Shown here in pieces: positions 1 through 11,916 of a stretch of DNA of 64,000 nucleotides. The notes below the pieces were generated by a model that was not told the origin of the DNA, did no database searches, and worked only from the letters and a program-made list of their open reading frames with translations. How positions within the stretch are numbered: the first letter of the stretch is position 1; every line of letters starts with the position of its first letter. The translations under genes and the position numbers were made by a program. Origin of the DNA: Arachnopeziza araneosa (taxonomy: Eukaryota; Ascomycota; Leotiomycetes; Helotiales; Arachnopezizaceae); the NCBI GenBank assembly GCA_003988855.1, contig QYAI01000051.1, positions 62,001-126,000 on the forward strand, written 5' to 3'.

Positions 1-189
1 ATAGCTCCCACCCCCAAGCTTCGATAGAACAAACTAACAAAGGGAAGCAGACTCACCAATTTAGAGAGGCCGCCTTGTGGAGGGGTGGGACGGAGTAGCA
101 ACCTAGTTGGACGGAGATGTCAATTGAGGCGGAGGTAGAGAGGAGAAGACAAGCGATATCTTCTCCTTCTGGTTTTCCGTCTGCGAGGA

Positions 190-2428
190 TCATGGATAAA
201 GGTGTTCTTTCTCCACCGGCTGACCATCAACTCTGGCGCCATAGTGAAGTAGGATAGGAATCAGGTTGTAGTGGCCTTGCTTGATAGCTGATGTTAAGGG
301 CATGGTGCATGGTGGATTCGGGTCAACGCCGTATTCAAGGAGCATGTCAACCATGTTTCGCCGGGTTTGTGCGTCCGTCACCATCATGCATGCGTCGTCG
401 AGTAAGGTCAGTCTGATTTTAGATTTGTTTTTGTCCTTACTATCAACAGTATACTCAAACTTCTCATCGATGCAATTTGGAAATGTTTGAGTCCTATCCT
501 TCGTTAATGGAGTGCGCTTCCAGCTTTTTCGATGGCTTTCCCAAAACCCGCGGACTTCTAAGAATCGATACAAGAGGACCCAGACCACTTCTAGATGACC
601 GACGTAGATCGCTTTACGTAGTGCGATATGGGGATCAAAGTACCGGGTGATGATATAGCTATGAGGTTTGTAGTTGTAAGGAGTTTTTTTCATGAGCTTT
701 AAAACACGCTCAAGCATTTTTTCGGCCACGGAATCCGGGTCAGTTGATAGAGATACCCGCACGCTGGAATAGAAATGCCTCGGTTGAGCGACCACTGTCT
801 CCATGGTCCATGTTCTTGTAGGGCTGGTGATAGCAGGAACACTGGTGATAGATCCGTCGCTAGGGCGATGCCTGTGACTTGTTGCAATCGACATATTCGT
901 CGGGCTGAGACAAATCTCATGTGTTTCAGATGATTTTGTTGATAAACTTGAAGCCTCTTGTTTCTCTGATCGGGTGCTGGAACTGTAAATCGAACCTGTA
1001 TCAACATGGATGGTTTCTTTCAAGGAGAGTGATGGCCTGTGCTTAGGTTTCAACTCATCAGTAGGCTTCCGCTCAACAAGAGGCGTGATCATCGCGCGGT
1101 ATCCATTCGCACGGATGCGGTCTCCTTTCTTGTCCCAAATTTGGCCTCGAAGCTCTGCTGATTTATGGAATTCCGGACTTGAAGTCCCGTGTGCTTTTCG
1201 TCGAGTTATCATCGCTTTCTTGCAATGATTTTCTGCGTCATCGAGTTCTCCGAGTTCAAGATATACTTTGGCAAGCATATGATAAGCTTGATTCTGCTGT
1301 TCTATACCGGCATCTGCATCCGGAAGATCTAGAACAGCTTTGGACAGCAGTTGAGATAGAAATTCCTTGGCTTCATTGAACTTCCCTTGTCGAATCAGGA
1401 TCGAGGCGAGCTGCAGATTGGCATCATTGTGTTCTAAGGTGGACTTGTTTCGTAGACTTGTTCTCCCAGCAGCTTGTAGAGCACTTCGATAGTTTTCTTC
1501 AGCTTCAGGTAGTTCATCTTCTCGCTCATGCTGCTGTCCTTTCTTTACTAGGTGACTGAATAATTCAAGTTCTTCATCCTCTTCTTCTGGGACAAAATCA
1601 ATCCCATGTGATTCTCCGTGCCGCATCGGTTGTCTTCTAGCATCCTGAACAGTAGTTTTATTCCATTGCATGATGCGCTGTTGCTTTCCACAATCCATCT
1701 CTTCCGCAACCACACTACCACCACCCCACATGGTCGTCTGCGAGGAAATAACGGTCTTAGCACTCGATATTACCTTTCCTGCTGATCTTCTTAATAGCCT
1801 CGTACTCTCTGAGTCTCTTGCATTATTCGCAGCCACGAGTGAGTTGAGACGATCTAGTTTGGGGATGATAACTGATAGGATAAGTTCTGGTCCGCGAATA
1901 CTAGTATATCTTGAAGCTGTTAGCAGATGCCTGATTAATTGTCATCCTAGACACTAACAAGGTAATTGTCTGCAAAGCAATCTCCATAGCTGCTGTATGC
2001 GAAAGAATTTCGGCGCGATAAGTGGTAATGTCTGGAAGGCTGAGGCTAACGTTGATATGGGTGGTGGCACGACGGAAAACATTACGGCCTGGAGCGTGTT
2101 GACCTTTTGCTTTGTTCAGAGTTGTTGATAGCTTATTCAGTGTAGTTTGACAATGATGAAGAGATTGATGGAGGGAAACAAAAACATCTTGTGCTTCTCC
2201 TTTGGCATTCTTGGCGGTTCGGAGGGTGGGGTTCTTCAAGCATGACTCGATTGATGATATGCTCCCTTTGAGGCTATCGATTTCATCTACAAAGCCTTGT
2301 ACTTTCTTGTCGATTTCACTGGTTCCTTGAGCAAAGTTGTAAAGCGTGCTCGTGATTTGAATGAGTGTTTGGATTGCAAAGCCGGCTGTCGTAACGATTG
2401 TTATGGGGTCTATGTTGGCCGACAACAA
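190..2428 (-). CDS. STAND-type N-terminal domain / TPR / ankyrin protein
   Basis: Two exons (2428-1959 and 1900-190) join across a 58 bp intron with a GTTAGT donor, a TGCTAACA branch and a TAG acceptor. The phase fits and gives 726 aa. Residues 1-155 resemble the fungal N-terminal domain found on STAND/NLR-like proteins (PF17111-like), with the opening MLSANIDPITIVTTAGFAIQ. Residues about 275-405 carry tetratricopeptide-type helices (QGKFNEAKEFLSQLL, LGELDDAENHCKKAM). The last 60 residues look like ankyrin repeats (MLLEYGVDPN, ILLHYGARVDG). I see no NACHT or NB-ARC ATPase between sensor-like ends, so this is not a complete NLR. Such proteins may act in signalling or non-self response in fungi; that role is inference. 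The 3' end could be extended by an unseen exon. Confidence 0.8.
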
Positions 2429-3612
2429 TCATTGCTGGAATAGCTGCTGGAAAATGCGGGCATTGGGATAAAGTACTGCAAGACTCGGCTCACAATTTAG
2501 TGCAATCCAAGCCCACTTGGTAAGGCAAAGGATGTCTCAGTCTGAGCGTTCTGCCTCGTTGATAGCACTGATTTGGACGAGAGAAAATAGGCGGTGACTC
2601 AACCACGAAACATTGGGATAATTTAATATTGTGATGGCTGCTCACAGCCGCCACATATGCACAGATGACTTCTCTTCACCGAGAGCGAAATATAACTTCT
2701 GAATCTGATCATCTAGAAGACTAGATGAGACAGCAAATACCTCATCGTAGTATACGGGAGAAGAACAGCAAAGAATTTGGCCACTCTTGTCGTATCATAT
2801 TCAAAAATCCGTCGCTGTTCAATCCTTATCATGTGGAACATGCGGCCCGAAAAGAGCAGATGAGCCTCAAAGATACAGAGATACAAATATTGCGAACCAT
2901 CGCACCAGAGCCGCAGCATCCGCGTTATATGCTGCGCCTCCAACGTCCGTATCGGATGCAAAGGGAGAACAAATCAGAAACCATCCGTGTGCGCGAATGT
3001 GTGTGGGAGGTCAACTAGCAGATGTATGCAACGTCGAGTAGAGCACGCCAGAAAAGGGTTGCACGCCCACCCACAAGGCCAAGAGATTCCGCAGCCACTG
3101 GCACTCGGCAGTGGAAGGGGACGTTTTTGGCTGCTAAGAACATAAGAATAAATAAAATTTTGTTTTTGAAACGCCAAAACAAGAAGGAAAGCAACGGAGG
3201 AGGTTGAAAATGAGTTTTACTCGCAATTGGACGTTAAATACTGATATCCGCCAAGACATTGCTAGCAAGGGATTACTCACGTGACTTTCTCTTTAGGAAG
3301 GTGAAGTTGACTGGTTCTCAGGCCAGCTTGGAGAAAAGCATCAGAAAGTAGTGTCAATAGTTAGGTTTCATATAAGATGAATAACCGATATTTCTCAATG
3401 TGCGTCCGAAGATATACGAGGAAATCATTGCGGTTATTTTCAGTTTATTGCCAAATCTTCTAGTCACCAAGAGCATAAAAATTGCTGAAAGCTTTTATTC
3501 ATCTAAGACACATGCGGTACGCCTCTAAAGAAGATATCACTTCTCCTCGTTGACCCAAGTGACTCCGTTTGTGACAAATGAAATGTGTTTTGAGTGAGGC
3601 AACGCGCTCACC
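2429..3612. other. Intergenic region, no gene seen
   Basis: This 1.2 kb contains the upstream region of the STAND/TPR/ankyrin gene and the 3' flank of TAF5. Only short, overlapping open frames on both strands occur, with no recognisable protein or splice structure. Confidence 0.6.
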
Positions 3613-6600
3613 TCACTTTGGCAGAAAGCAACCACCAGCAACGACCATATTAGTACGAGTGAACTTGACCTTGTAGACGGGTGTCTGCTTGGTTGGAAAC
3701 GCGCTAATCTGGTCGGGGGTAATTGTGGTATCCTTGCCCTTCTTCTTGCCACCTCCACCTGCAGCACCAGCCGTAGCACCAGATGGTCCTGATTGAGCGG
3801 CCATGTTGACTTGAGAAGAGTTGGCATTTCCACTCGAGTTCAGAATCTCATTGCTCTTATCGGGATCGGTAGGAAGCTCGACGTCCCAGATTCGGACGGT
3901 ACCATCGGCACCTCCGGAAACCAGGACAGTAGACTCGGAGCTGAAAGAAAGCGACCAAATCGCACCTCTGTGTCCCTTGCAACGCTTGAGTTGTGTACCC
4001 TTAGCAATATCCCAGAGAACAATGGTACCGCTGTTGTCAGCAGAAGCAAGAATCTTGCCGCTAGGGGCGCACTCCATGGAACTGAGATTGTCGGTATGGC
4101 CAGTGAAAATACGGACGCAGTCTCCAGTGACAAAAGACCACATGCGCACGGTCTTATCGTTGTTGTCAGCAGCAGTGAAGATATATGCTCCGTTAGGATG
4201 CCAAGCGATTTGATTAACACTGGAGTCATGACCAATCATCATTCGAAGCCAAGAGGCGTGATCCTGGGCCCAAACTCGAGCAGTACCATCGCGACCAACG
4301 GCTGCAAAATAGTGGCCAAAAGGACTAAATTTAACATTCCAGACAGGACCAGCAAAGCCTTTGTAGACAATCAAACAAGTCCATACCTCGAGACTCCATA
4401 AGCGGAGGGTTCCATCAGAAGAGCATGATAGCAAGAATCGAGGTTTGGTGCTGCTAGAGTCGATCTTAGGATTGGCAGTAGCAGGGCTGAATGATAGGTT
4501 ATAGGAAGCAGCAGAGTGGCCGACTAGACGCCTCGATGCTTCTGGTTGAGAATTGGGGATCAGAGATTTCAGTGGTGAGCCATCCAGATTCCAGACTCGG
4601 ATGTATGACTCTTCTGTGCCCACAGCAACCATGGTATAGTCTTCGGAGAACTCGATCGAGGTGATGCTGTGAATGAATTAGCAAAGTTAAATTGTCGTGA
4701 ACTGAAGAACAAACCTATCCTGACTATTGTGAAATGTATACATAATCACAGAGATACCAGGACCAACACCACCAGTACGAGTCTCAATTCGGAACCGATC
4801 TCGATTCTCCTTAATCTTTTGCACCTCCATCGCAACTTCACGCGCACGGGATGGTGGTAATGGGATTTCGATGCGCGATGGTCCATCAGCAGTATCCTCT
4901 CTCTTGACTGTTGCGTCAAATTCCTCAACCAATGAACGTTGTCCAGCCCGTGGTGGATTGCGTGTGTCCTCATCTTCTAGCTCAGCTCTGACATCTCCTG
5001 CAAGTTCGGGATCCATAGCCATCATACCAAGTTTAAGGAGGGCAGTATTGTGCGAGATATCTTGATTAGAAACGCCTGTGAACGCTCCCGGAATTCCCTC
5101 CAGCTCAGGTTCTTCGGCTTGACCCTTTGTAATGAGGGCATGAAAGCTATATTGATTCATGGGTCCTCTCCTAAGGGTTGTGATCTTACAGTGATTTTGA
5201 AGGATGGATGTAATGACTCTACCACCGGAGTCGATGTTAGATTCGAGGAAGGTCGTCAGGTTATAATAAACAGTTTCATTGAGTGGGAGCTTGTATTTGT
5301 TGTTCAAATAAAGCTTGGCAAGTGCGTTCTCCTCGACATGGGGTGGAAGCTTGATAGATGATAACTCTCGAAGGGCATCCTTGTGGACATTCTCGAATCT
5401 CGGCTTGAAAGCATCCAAAAGAAGAACACTCTCAGTGCCAGCATTCTCCTTAACTAGTGTCAAATAAGAATAGACGAAGAGAGGCCAAGGAATGCGTCTC
5501 AGCTCAAACTAAAATACATCAGAATAAGTCGTTTCGGGAGCATTTAAAGGAGCATTTACCTTGTAGACGTCTAACGCATTATCGATCCAGCCGAGAAGTA
5601 ACTCAATGGCCACTTTATATTTTGCCTGGCCAAGTTGATCTTCCATCCTATCGTGGATGGGATTACCATCTTTGTCAACTCGAGCAGACTCTTGACGAAG
5701 GGTCTGCTCAGTCCGAGCATATCCTTTCTTGCTTAGATACTCGAGAACCTAGCGAAGATGATTAGCCAGTCGTCAAAAACAATAGATCGAACGACCCAAA
5801 TGCGGTGAGATTCCGAAGGGATAAAGAAAGCGCAATAGTAAAAATAGCATTGAGAAATATCCGCAACCAATATGTGATTCAGTCAAAACTTATTGCAAGG
5901 AGGATTGACTGAAATGATGAAGGTGAAAAACAAACCACAGATTGAGGTATGTCATCCAGAGCAGGGTCAAGCAAAAGTTGGACACCTTCGCCAGCCATGA
6001 TAGATCGCTTTGCACGGAAGACCGCGCTCTCGATTCGCTCTTCAATCAGCTGCGTGGCAGACTTGCTCATGGGAGGTGAAGAGCTAGCAGCGGTTTCAGG
6101 TGTAGATTTTGGAGCAGGCTTGCTGGCAGAAGCCTTTGCAGGCTTACGGTGTTGGCGTTTGCCTGCCATTCTCGCAAGAAAGCTCTTGAATCAAGTAATA
6201 CAAGAAGGGTAGATGTAAATGCGCAATGGATATTGAAAATGTGTGATGGTGGTCAACAATGATGTTGTTGTTATGGAGAAGGTCAAGCCTCGAGACTCGA
6301 AGAGATTGACTGCGAGATATCTCAGGCCATCCTCGCAATCTCATAGATAGGTCCGGACCGTTCAGCAATGGCACTAGCCCTCGTCTGGTCGCCAGATCTG
6401 CATTCTCATTCGCCGAAAAAGTTATACGTTGAGAATATGCGGGGGTATGAACGGGGTAGCCTTACAATCTCACGCTCACAAGCATTCTTGTCTGGAGGTG
6501 GTTTACCCTCCATTTGATGAACCCACAATAATAGATTTCCAATGCAGGTAGTGTTCTTGAATTCGATCTGCACAACAGATCTGATGGCTGTCGAGTTGTA

Positions 6601-7395
6601 AGGTAAGCAAAAAAGTTCACGACGCGAAATAAACAACAGGAGTACTAATTCTCTAGCGCCGGAACAAACAGCCCAGAACGCCGCTCTATACTCATTTGGA
6701 TAGGAGGAGTTTCAATGTGCTGCAAGACTACTGAGTGCCGAGTACTCATAAAGAGCATGAAAGTTTTTGTCCAGACGACTTATTGCCACCACCAACCTAC
6801 TTGGTCGAAGAAGAACTTCCAGATACATCACAGATCTAAGCTCCGGCAGGTCTTTGTCTATCGATAAGCATTGACAAGCATGAATGACAGTCTCTACTGA
6901 AGCACCAAATGAATAAAGCAAAATATAGCAAGACAGAAATCAGAATGTTCGCAGGCAGTGACGAATAGCTCCGTCTTGGAGTCAACACAAAGCATTCAAA
7001 TATCATTGCGCAGCAAACATAGACATGCAATGTTGTTATTAAGAGCATTAAGCTGACTCTCTGATTAGGCTACAAGAAACTTCTCATGGATTTTTTGCTT
7101 CAGGTTACAGCAAGTCTTCCATTTCTGACAGTGAGGCTAGTTTGCAGTACTGTAGGAGCTGGACATATTTAGGTCATACAGGAACGTGGTTCTGCACACC
7201 CCAAGTCTTTACAACTCAATATTCAACAAGGCAATGCGGCGCAAACGTAGCTCAAGAGATGGAAGGTCTTACAATTTGATTTAAGTTCTGCTGTGATAGG
7301 TTTTGCTGTGGCGGAGCTGCTCCTTGCTGATGCTGCATCCCCATTCCAGCACTGGGAGGGCCGTTCCCCGGACCCTGGGGTTGGTGACTCGACAT
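3613..7395 (-). CDS. TAF5: TFIID subunit TAF5 (WD repeat)
   Basis: Four exons (7395-7273, 5748-5560, 5508-4715, 4666-3613) give 719 aa, and all three phases fit. TAF5 is a scaffold of TFIID, and in yeasts also of SAGA, working in nuclear RNA polymerase II initiation. A Gln/Gly/Pro-rich start ends in NLNQI and joins VLEYLSKKGYARTEQ, the LisH motif that follows LNRI in yeast TAF5. The TAF5 N-terminal domain 2 follows (WIDNALDVYKFELRRIPWPL, then LPPHVEENALAKLYL). Six clear WD repeats and a weaker seventh fill residues about 370-715, for example DNSGTIVLWDIAKG and GGADGTVRIWDVE. Intron 1 is 1,524 bp, very long for this window; the others are 51 and 48 bp. The start at 7395 is the first ATG giving the expected N-terminus. 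It shares a promoter region with Med11. Confidence 0.95.
5749..7272 (-). other. 1.5 kb first intron of TAF5 with embedded open frame
   Basis: The intron has a GTAAGA donor and CTAG acceptor with a GGCTAATC branch-like site. Inside it lies an ATG-started frame at 6169-5936 (78 codons, Lys/Ala/Pro-rich then helical: ATQLIEERIESAVFRAKRSI). It ends at a GTTTGT donor in phase 0, so it could splice to the same TAF5 acceptor as an alternative first exon. A second exon-like stretch near 6560-6471 (containing NLLLWVHQMEGKPPPDKN) ends at a GTAAGG donor. I recognise neither protein. They may be alternative TAF5 leaders, a nested gene, or chance. Confidence 0.4.
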
Positions 7396-7764
7396 GATGA
7401 AGCTGCTTTTTCAAGCCTCTCTCTCACAATCCTCCTTCACACCACATCTGGACCTTTTGATTCCTATTCAATCGAATGAAGGTATTTCGAAGACTTTGTT
7501 TATAGTGGTATATCACGTTTGAACGAGAACTCAGATTTAAGCAAAAAAGTTGAAGAGAAGATAGAATGATTTTGCGCGGTGTTCAAGATTTAGGTGGTTG
7601 CCCGCTAATGCAAGCTCCCGCAGAGCCTCATTTGTCCAAGTATCTCCAATTCTCAACAGTAGCTTCTGACTCCAGAGACACATCGCAGTTTGTCGTCGAG
7701 GAGGAAGAGTCCATCTACAATCCTCTCTCCCCACACGCGTTTGCATAACACAACTACTGGCAAT
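7396..7764. promoter_or_regulatory. Shared divergent promoter of TAF5 and Med11
   Basis: Only 369 bp separates the start codons of TAF5 (-) and Med11 (+), with no other gene between. The interval must hold both 5' untranslated regions and promoters. I see no sharp TATA element or known factor site. Confidence 0.7.
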
Positions 7765-8378
7765 ATGGACTCACCAGAGAGCGATAATTCAGGCGCAACT
7801 CCTGTGTTCCGTCCCTTCACGAAAGCCGAAAGAATTCAACAGCTCAACGATATTGACAAGGTTAATCTATTCGAATGAATAAAAGAAAGTCTCTAACAAT
7901 TTGATAGAGTATAACACAACTTCTGCACAGCGCTGGACTGGCCCTCAAAACCCTCTCTGCTACTCAGTCCGCTGACGAGCCTCAATTGCCACCCTCCGAA
8001 CGTCGCGAAGCCTTCGAAGAGACTTGCAATTCTTACCTCAAAACACTTCAAACGGTTGATGTAGGGTTGCATCGACAGATTTACGGCTTGGAAGAGGCTA
8101 GTATCATACCCGCTGAGAAGGTGAAGAAGTCGCAAGAAGGGTCAAGTGGATTGATGCCACCAGGCGCACCAAAACCTGCCGTGGCGCAAGATCAACCCGT
8201 CACTGATGGTGGGATGGGCAAATTAGACATTGGGTTTTTGAATAGCAAGAGTGGAAGTGTTGGGAGAGACATGGAAGCAGAGTTGTGGGGAAAGGCAAGA
8301 TTATTCTTGGAACAGCTTGAAAAGCCGAGTAATGGGACTGCACGAAATGGGCAGGAGGATCATGACATGGATACTTGA
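7765..8378 (+). CDS. MED11: Mediator complex subunit 11
   Basis: Two exons (7765-7860 and 7908-8378) are separated by a 47 bp intron with a CTAAC branch and give 188 aa. Med11 is a small helical head-module subunit of Mediator that pairs with Med22 and bridges activators and TFIIH to RNA polymerase II. The family pattern is clear: an N-terminal helix with IQQLNDIDK, then SITQLLHSAGLALKTLS, then YLKTLQTVDVGLHRQIYGLEEA. The C-terminal half is a Pro/Gly-rich linker followed by a short helix, GKARLFLEQL. The start at 7765 lies directly upstream of the first helix. It stands head-to-head with TAF5 and 425 bp upstream of Vps5. Confidence 0.9.
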
Positions 8379-8803
8379 GGAATTCTGCTTCACATTCGCA
8401 GCCTTAGCGATAGCTATTGGCGTTGATCCCACTCGTAGAGCACGAGATGAAGAATAAAATGTCCCGTCTCCAGTAGCTGTTCTCCTTCGGCTCAGGTTAA
8501 AGAAGCTCATGTAGATTGGCGGAATTCAATCCAAGCTTCATTGTATTCAGAGCCCGCTGTCTCAAAAACCATGCTCTGCGGCTGCTCCTATTGCTTTTCG
8601 ATGCAACCCGCCAGCCACGATACGAGTTATCCAGTATTTATGAAGATAACGGTGCAACCACATTCAGCCTCTCGTGTAGTGCAGCATGAATAATTTGAAT
8701 ACTTCTTACTCAAGCAGATCTCTAAAGATTCGTTGTCTGATATTTATTTGAATTTTTTATCCTCCGTCCCAATTCAAGGCTGGCACCATCCCTGCACTCT
8801 ACG
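8379..8803. other. Intergenic region between Med11 and Vps5
   Basis: This 425 bp holds the 3' flank of Med11 and the promoter of the sorting nexin gene. No coding signal is seen. Confidence 0.6.
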
Positions 8804-10900
8804 ATGTCTTGGCATGAAGCTCGAGTGCCCGACCCGCCGATGACCAGCGTGCCTACAGGCTTTGAGAGTTCAACATCACCCAACTATCTCTCCGTGTCAA
8901 CCGCATACATGGATCTGGAAGACGGCGGAGACTCGCCTTGGGGTGGTAAGTCAATTGGGAACATTCTAACGTTTCAGGTCCCGCAGTCCTGACATGTGCC
9001 CAGATGTGCCTTCAAGCGCAACAGCTTCCACGGCTCCCGCAGTAGAAGGATTTGAACAGGATACAGGTAGCCCTTATCCGAAATTGTTACATGAGAAATA
9101 TTCATCCGTTTGATAGCGGCTCCCAAGCCAAACGCATCCCAATCACTCGAATCCTCTAGCTCGCAACCCCTCAAATCACCTGCCGGCCGAAACCCACGAA
9201 CACCCAGGCGTCCAGGGACTCAACCTGTTCGTCTACAAGCTCTAGATGACTCTCTTGGACCATTAGGGCCTCTTGGAGATAATGCGCCAGTTCCTCAAGT
9301 TGACCAGCCTCCAGCGCCGCCACAAAAGGAACAAGTTGTGACACACAACGTCCGGCAGCAACCAGCTCCGGCTCCCCAGAATCAGAACTTATTTGGCTCT
9401 GGGGATGAGGACGATAACCTTGCGCCGAATCAAGGGCCAAGGATACCTCCTCCTGTGCAGCCAGCAATTCAGACACCAGTGAGGAGGGATACTCAGCCTA
9501 GTGTCAGTATTGAACAAGCAGCAAAACCAACATTCGATATCAGTGTAGGAGATCCGCATAAAGTTGGGGACTTGACGAGCTCACACATTGTATATCTCGT
9601 GCGGACGAAGGTATGCATATTCTATATCCCAAACTCCAATGCTTATTACAATAGACTACTTCTAAAGCATACCGTCAACCCGAATTTGCTGTTACGAGAA
9701 GGTACAGAGATTTTCTGTGGCTCTATAATTCGTTACATGCGAGTAATCCTGGAGTCGTTGTCCCACCACCACCCGAGAAACAAGCAGTTGGACGGTTTGA
9801 CACCAATTTCGTCGAGTCAAGAAGAGCAGCATTGGAGCGCATGTTGAATAAAACAGCCGCCCATCCTACGCTGCAGCACGATGGGGATCTGAAACTTTTT
9901 CTTGAGAGTGAAGCTTTTAATGTTGATGTCAAGCACAAAGAGCGAAAGGAGCCGCTAGGTAATGACAGTAAAGGGATGTTCAGCGCAATTGGGATCTCAG
10001 TTGGTGGAAGTGGGAAATTCGTTGAGCAAGATGATGTGAGTTACACCCTGTACTTTTTGAAATACTACTGACATGCAAAGTGGTTCCACGATCGGAAAAT
10101 CTATCTGGATGCCCTGGAGAACCAGCTCAAATCGCTATTAAAAGCTATGGACGTCGTGGTTGCACAACGGAAAGGATTAGCCGAAGCTGCGGGCGATTTC
10201 TCTGCCTCCCTCCATGCATTATCTACGGTTGAGCTTTCTGCGTCTCTTTCTAGGCCTTTAGAAGGCCTGTCAGACCTCCAAATCCGGATCAAAGAGCTGT
10301 ACGATCGTCAAGCTCAGCAGGATATTCTCACTCTTGGTATCACAATCGATGAATACATTCGACTCATTGGCTCGATTAAGCAAGCATTTGCATCTCGCCA
10401 AAAAGCATTCTCATCTTGGCACGCTGCTGAACAAGAATTGCAAAAGAGAAAATCAAGTCAAGAGAAACTACTACGACAGGGGAAGACCCAGCAAGATAGA
10501 CTCAATCAAATACATGCCGATGTAGCTGATGCAGAGAGGAAGGTGCATCAGGCAAGATTGTTGTTTGAAGACATGGGACGGCTGATGAGGAGCGAATTAG
10601 ACAAGTTTGAGAGAGAAAAGGTGGAAGACTTTAAGAGTGCTGTGGAAACCTTCCTTGAAAGCGCTGTTGAAGCTCAAAAAGAGGTGAGTTATTATTTTCA
10701 TTAAGTTACACTCAACTAACACAATACAGCTCATCGAATTGTGGGAAACTTTCTTGATGCAACTTGATGCCGACGAAGACGAATCAGCTTTTTACAGACC
10801 ACCAGTTGAGCCAGCTGCACGTGCGTCAACCGAGAGATCTCAATCAGGATCCGAAGACACTCAGGCCACGGCTGTAGCAACTGTTGAGGAGTCTGATTAG
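8804..10900 (+). CDS. VPS5: Retromer sorting nexin Vps5 (PX-BAR)
   Basis: Six exons (8804-8945, 9004-9066, 9117-9610, 9655-10035, 10081-10683, 10730-10900) keep phase throughout and give 617 aa. Vps5 pairs with Vps17 on endosomes, binds phosphatidylinositol 3-phosphate and tubulates membranes for retromer-dependent endosome-to-Golgi retrieval. Residues 1-205 are disordered, rich in Pro, Ser and Gln. A PX domain follows at about 207-320, with FDISVGDPHKVGD, RRYRDFLWLYNSLH and the proline stretch VVVPPPPEK. A BAR domain spans about 360-595, starting at WFHDRKIYLDALE and ending with ELIELWETFL. Length and order match fungal Vps5. The first exon was chosen because only the CCCAG acceptor at 9001-9003 keeps the frame open. 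Confidence 0.93.
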
Positions 10901-11248
10901 GGAATTAGGGGCAGGTAGTAGATAGCTTCATTTGATGAGATACGTTGGATGGGTTCAAGGATTGCCAGCTAGTAACAATCCAACCCATCATTGGAGGTGT
11001 AGTATTTGTACATAAAAGTATTCCCGTTTCTGCTCCATAATAGCCAGGCTTATTTTCTTCCCTACTCTGTCGAGGGAAATATGCGACTTCCCACTAGTGT
11101 TATACAGTCATCTCATACAAATACCCTAGTCTTTGGAGTACGCTTCTCTAGGTCTCAGTACCCAATTCCCAAAGCCCGAACCGCTGAGGACAATTTTATC
11201 CTCGGTGAGAGTATTACACCATAATTCCGCCTGGCGTCCTCGCCATCA
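10901..11248. other. Convergent intergenic region, no gene seen
   Basis: The 3' ends of Vps5 (+) and bL31m (-) face each other across 348 bp. It presumably holds both 3' untranslated regions and terminators. No open frame of interest. Confidence 0.6.
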
Positions 11249-11725
11249 TCATTTCTTCTTCGAACCCCCAGCCTGACTCTCTGCAAATCCCGAGATCAAG
11301 TCCATCAAACTCTCGTCCGCACCGCTCTCCTTCCTCTCATCGCTCTTTTTTAAGCCCTGACTCTCCTTCCCCTTCACCGGCACCTCTCCCTCCTCCTCAT
11401 TCTTCGCATCCAAATCCCACCCCCTTCCAAACCTCTTCCTGAAAGCCCTTAATCGCCCAGCCTGATCAGCTTCCATATTTTTCAGCGCACTACTCGTCGG
11501 CTGCCATAACGGATGATTCTTGGTGTCCTTCGTGCTGCGGTATACAGGAAGTGGTGATGTGGTTCGGTGTGTGTAGGTTGAGCCGTCTGAGAGGACAATG
11601 AGTTGCGTGAATTGGTAAGGGCGGTGCGGACGTCGGAGGAGGGAGGCATGTCGGATTTGTGTATGAGCGCCCTGAGGAGCGGAGACAGAGGGTAATTGCA
11701 CCCTCTTAAGGGTGGTACTTGACAT
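11249..11725 (-). CDS. MRPL36: Mitochondrial large-subunit ribosomal protein bL31m
   Basis: A single 158-codon exon. bL31m (yeast Mrpl36) is part of the mitochondrial 54S subunit. The family core is plain: RHASLLRRPHRPYQFTQLI, LSDGSTYTHRTTSPLPVYRS, then TKDTKNHPLWQPTS and AGRLRAFRKRFGRGWD. A Ser/Glu/Lys-rich tail follows, ending in three lysines. The basic N-terminus could act as an import signal. The gene is intronless, unlike its neighbours, and is divergently arranged with the flavin-reductase-like gene 191 bp away. The ATG at 11725 is the only one before the conserved core. Confidence 0.93.
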   Translation of the reverse strand: MSSTTLKRVQLPSVSAPQGAHTQIRHASLLRRPHRPYQFTQLIVLSDGSTYTHRTTSPLPVYRSTKDTKNHPLWQPTSSALKNMEADQAGRLRAFRKRFGRGWDLDAKNEEEGEVPVKGKESQGLKKSDERKESGADESLMDLISGFAESQAGGSKKK

Positions 11726-11916
11726 CTTGTTGATCGTATGGGTTGGACTAAGGAATGTTGAAGATGTTGTCTGAAATTGAAAAGTACGGAGAGCGAGAAC
11801 AGCTAGCAGCGCAAATATAAATTTCGGGGCTTCAGCCTCGCATGTGCCGGGATGTCAACATTCTTTTACTTTAGTGGCAGAGGTGATTTTCGGCCTTCTT
11901 TGCGTCTAGCTTTGAG
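11726..11916. promoter_or_regulatory. Shared divergent promoter of bL31m and flavin-reductase-like gene
   Basis: A 191 bp interval between two opposed start codons. An A/T-rich patch (CAAATATAAATTT near 11812-11824) is the only TATA-like stretch. Both products appear to be mitochondrial, so co-regulation is plausible but unproven. Confidence 0.5.
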
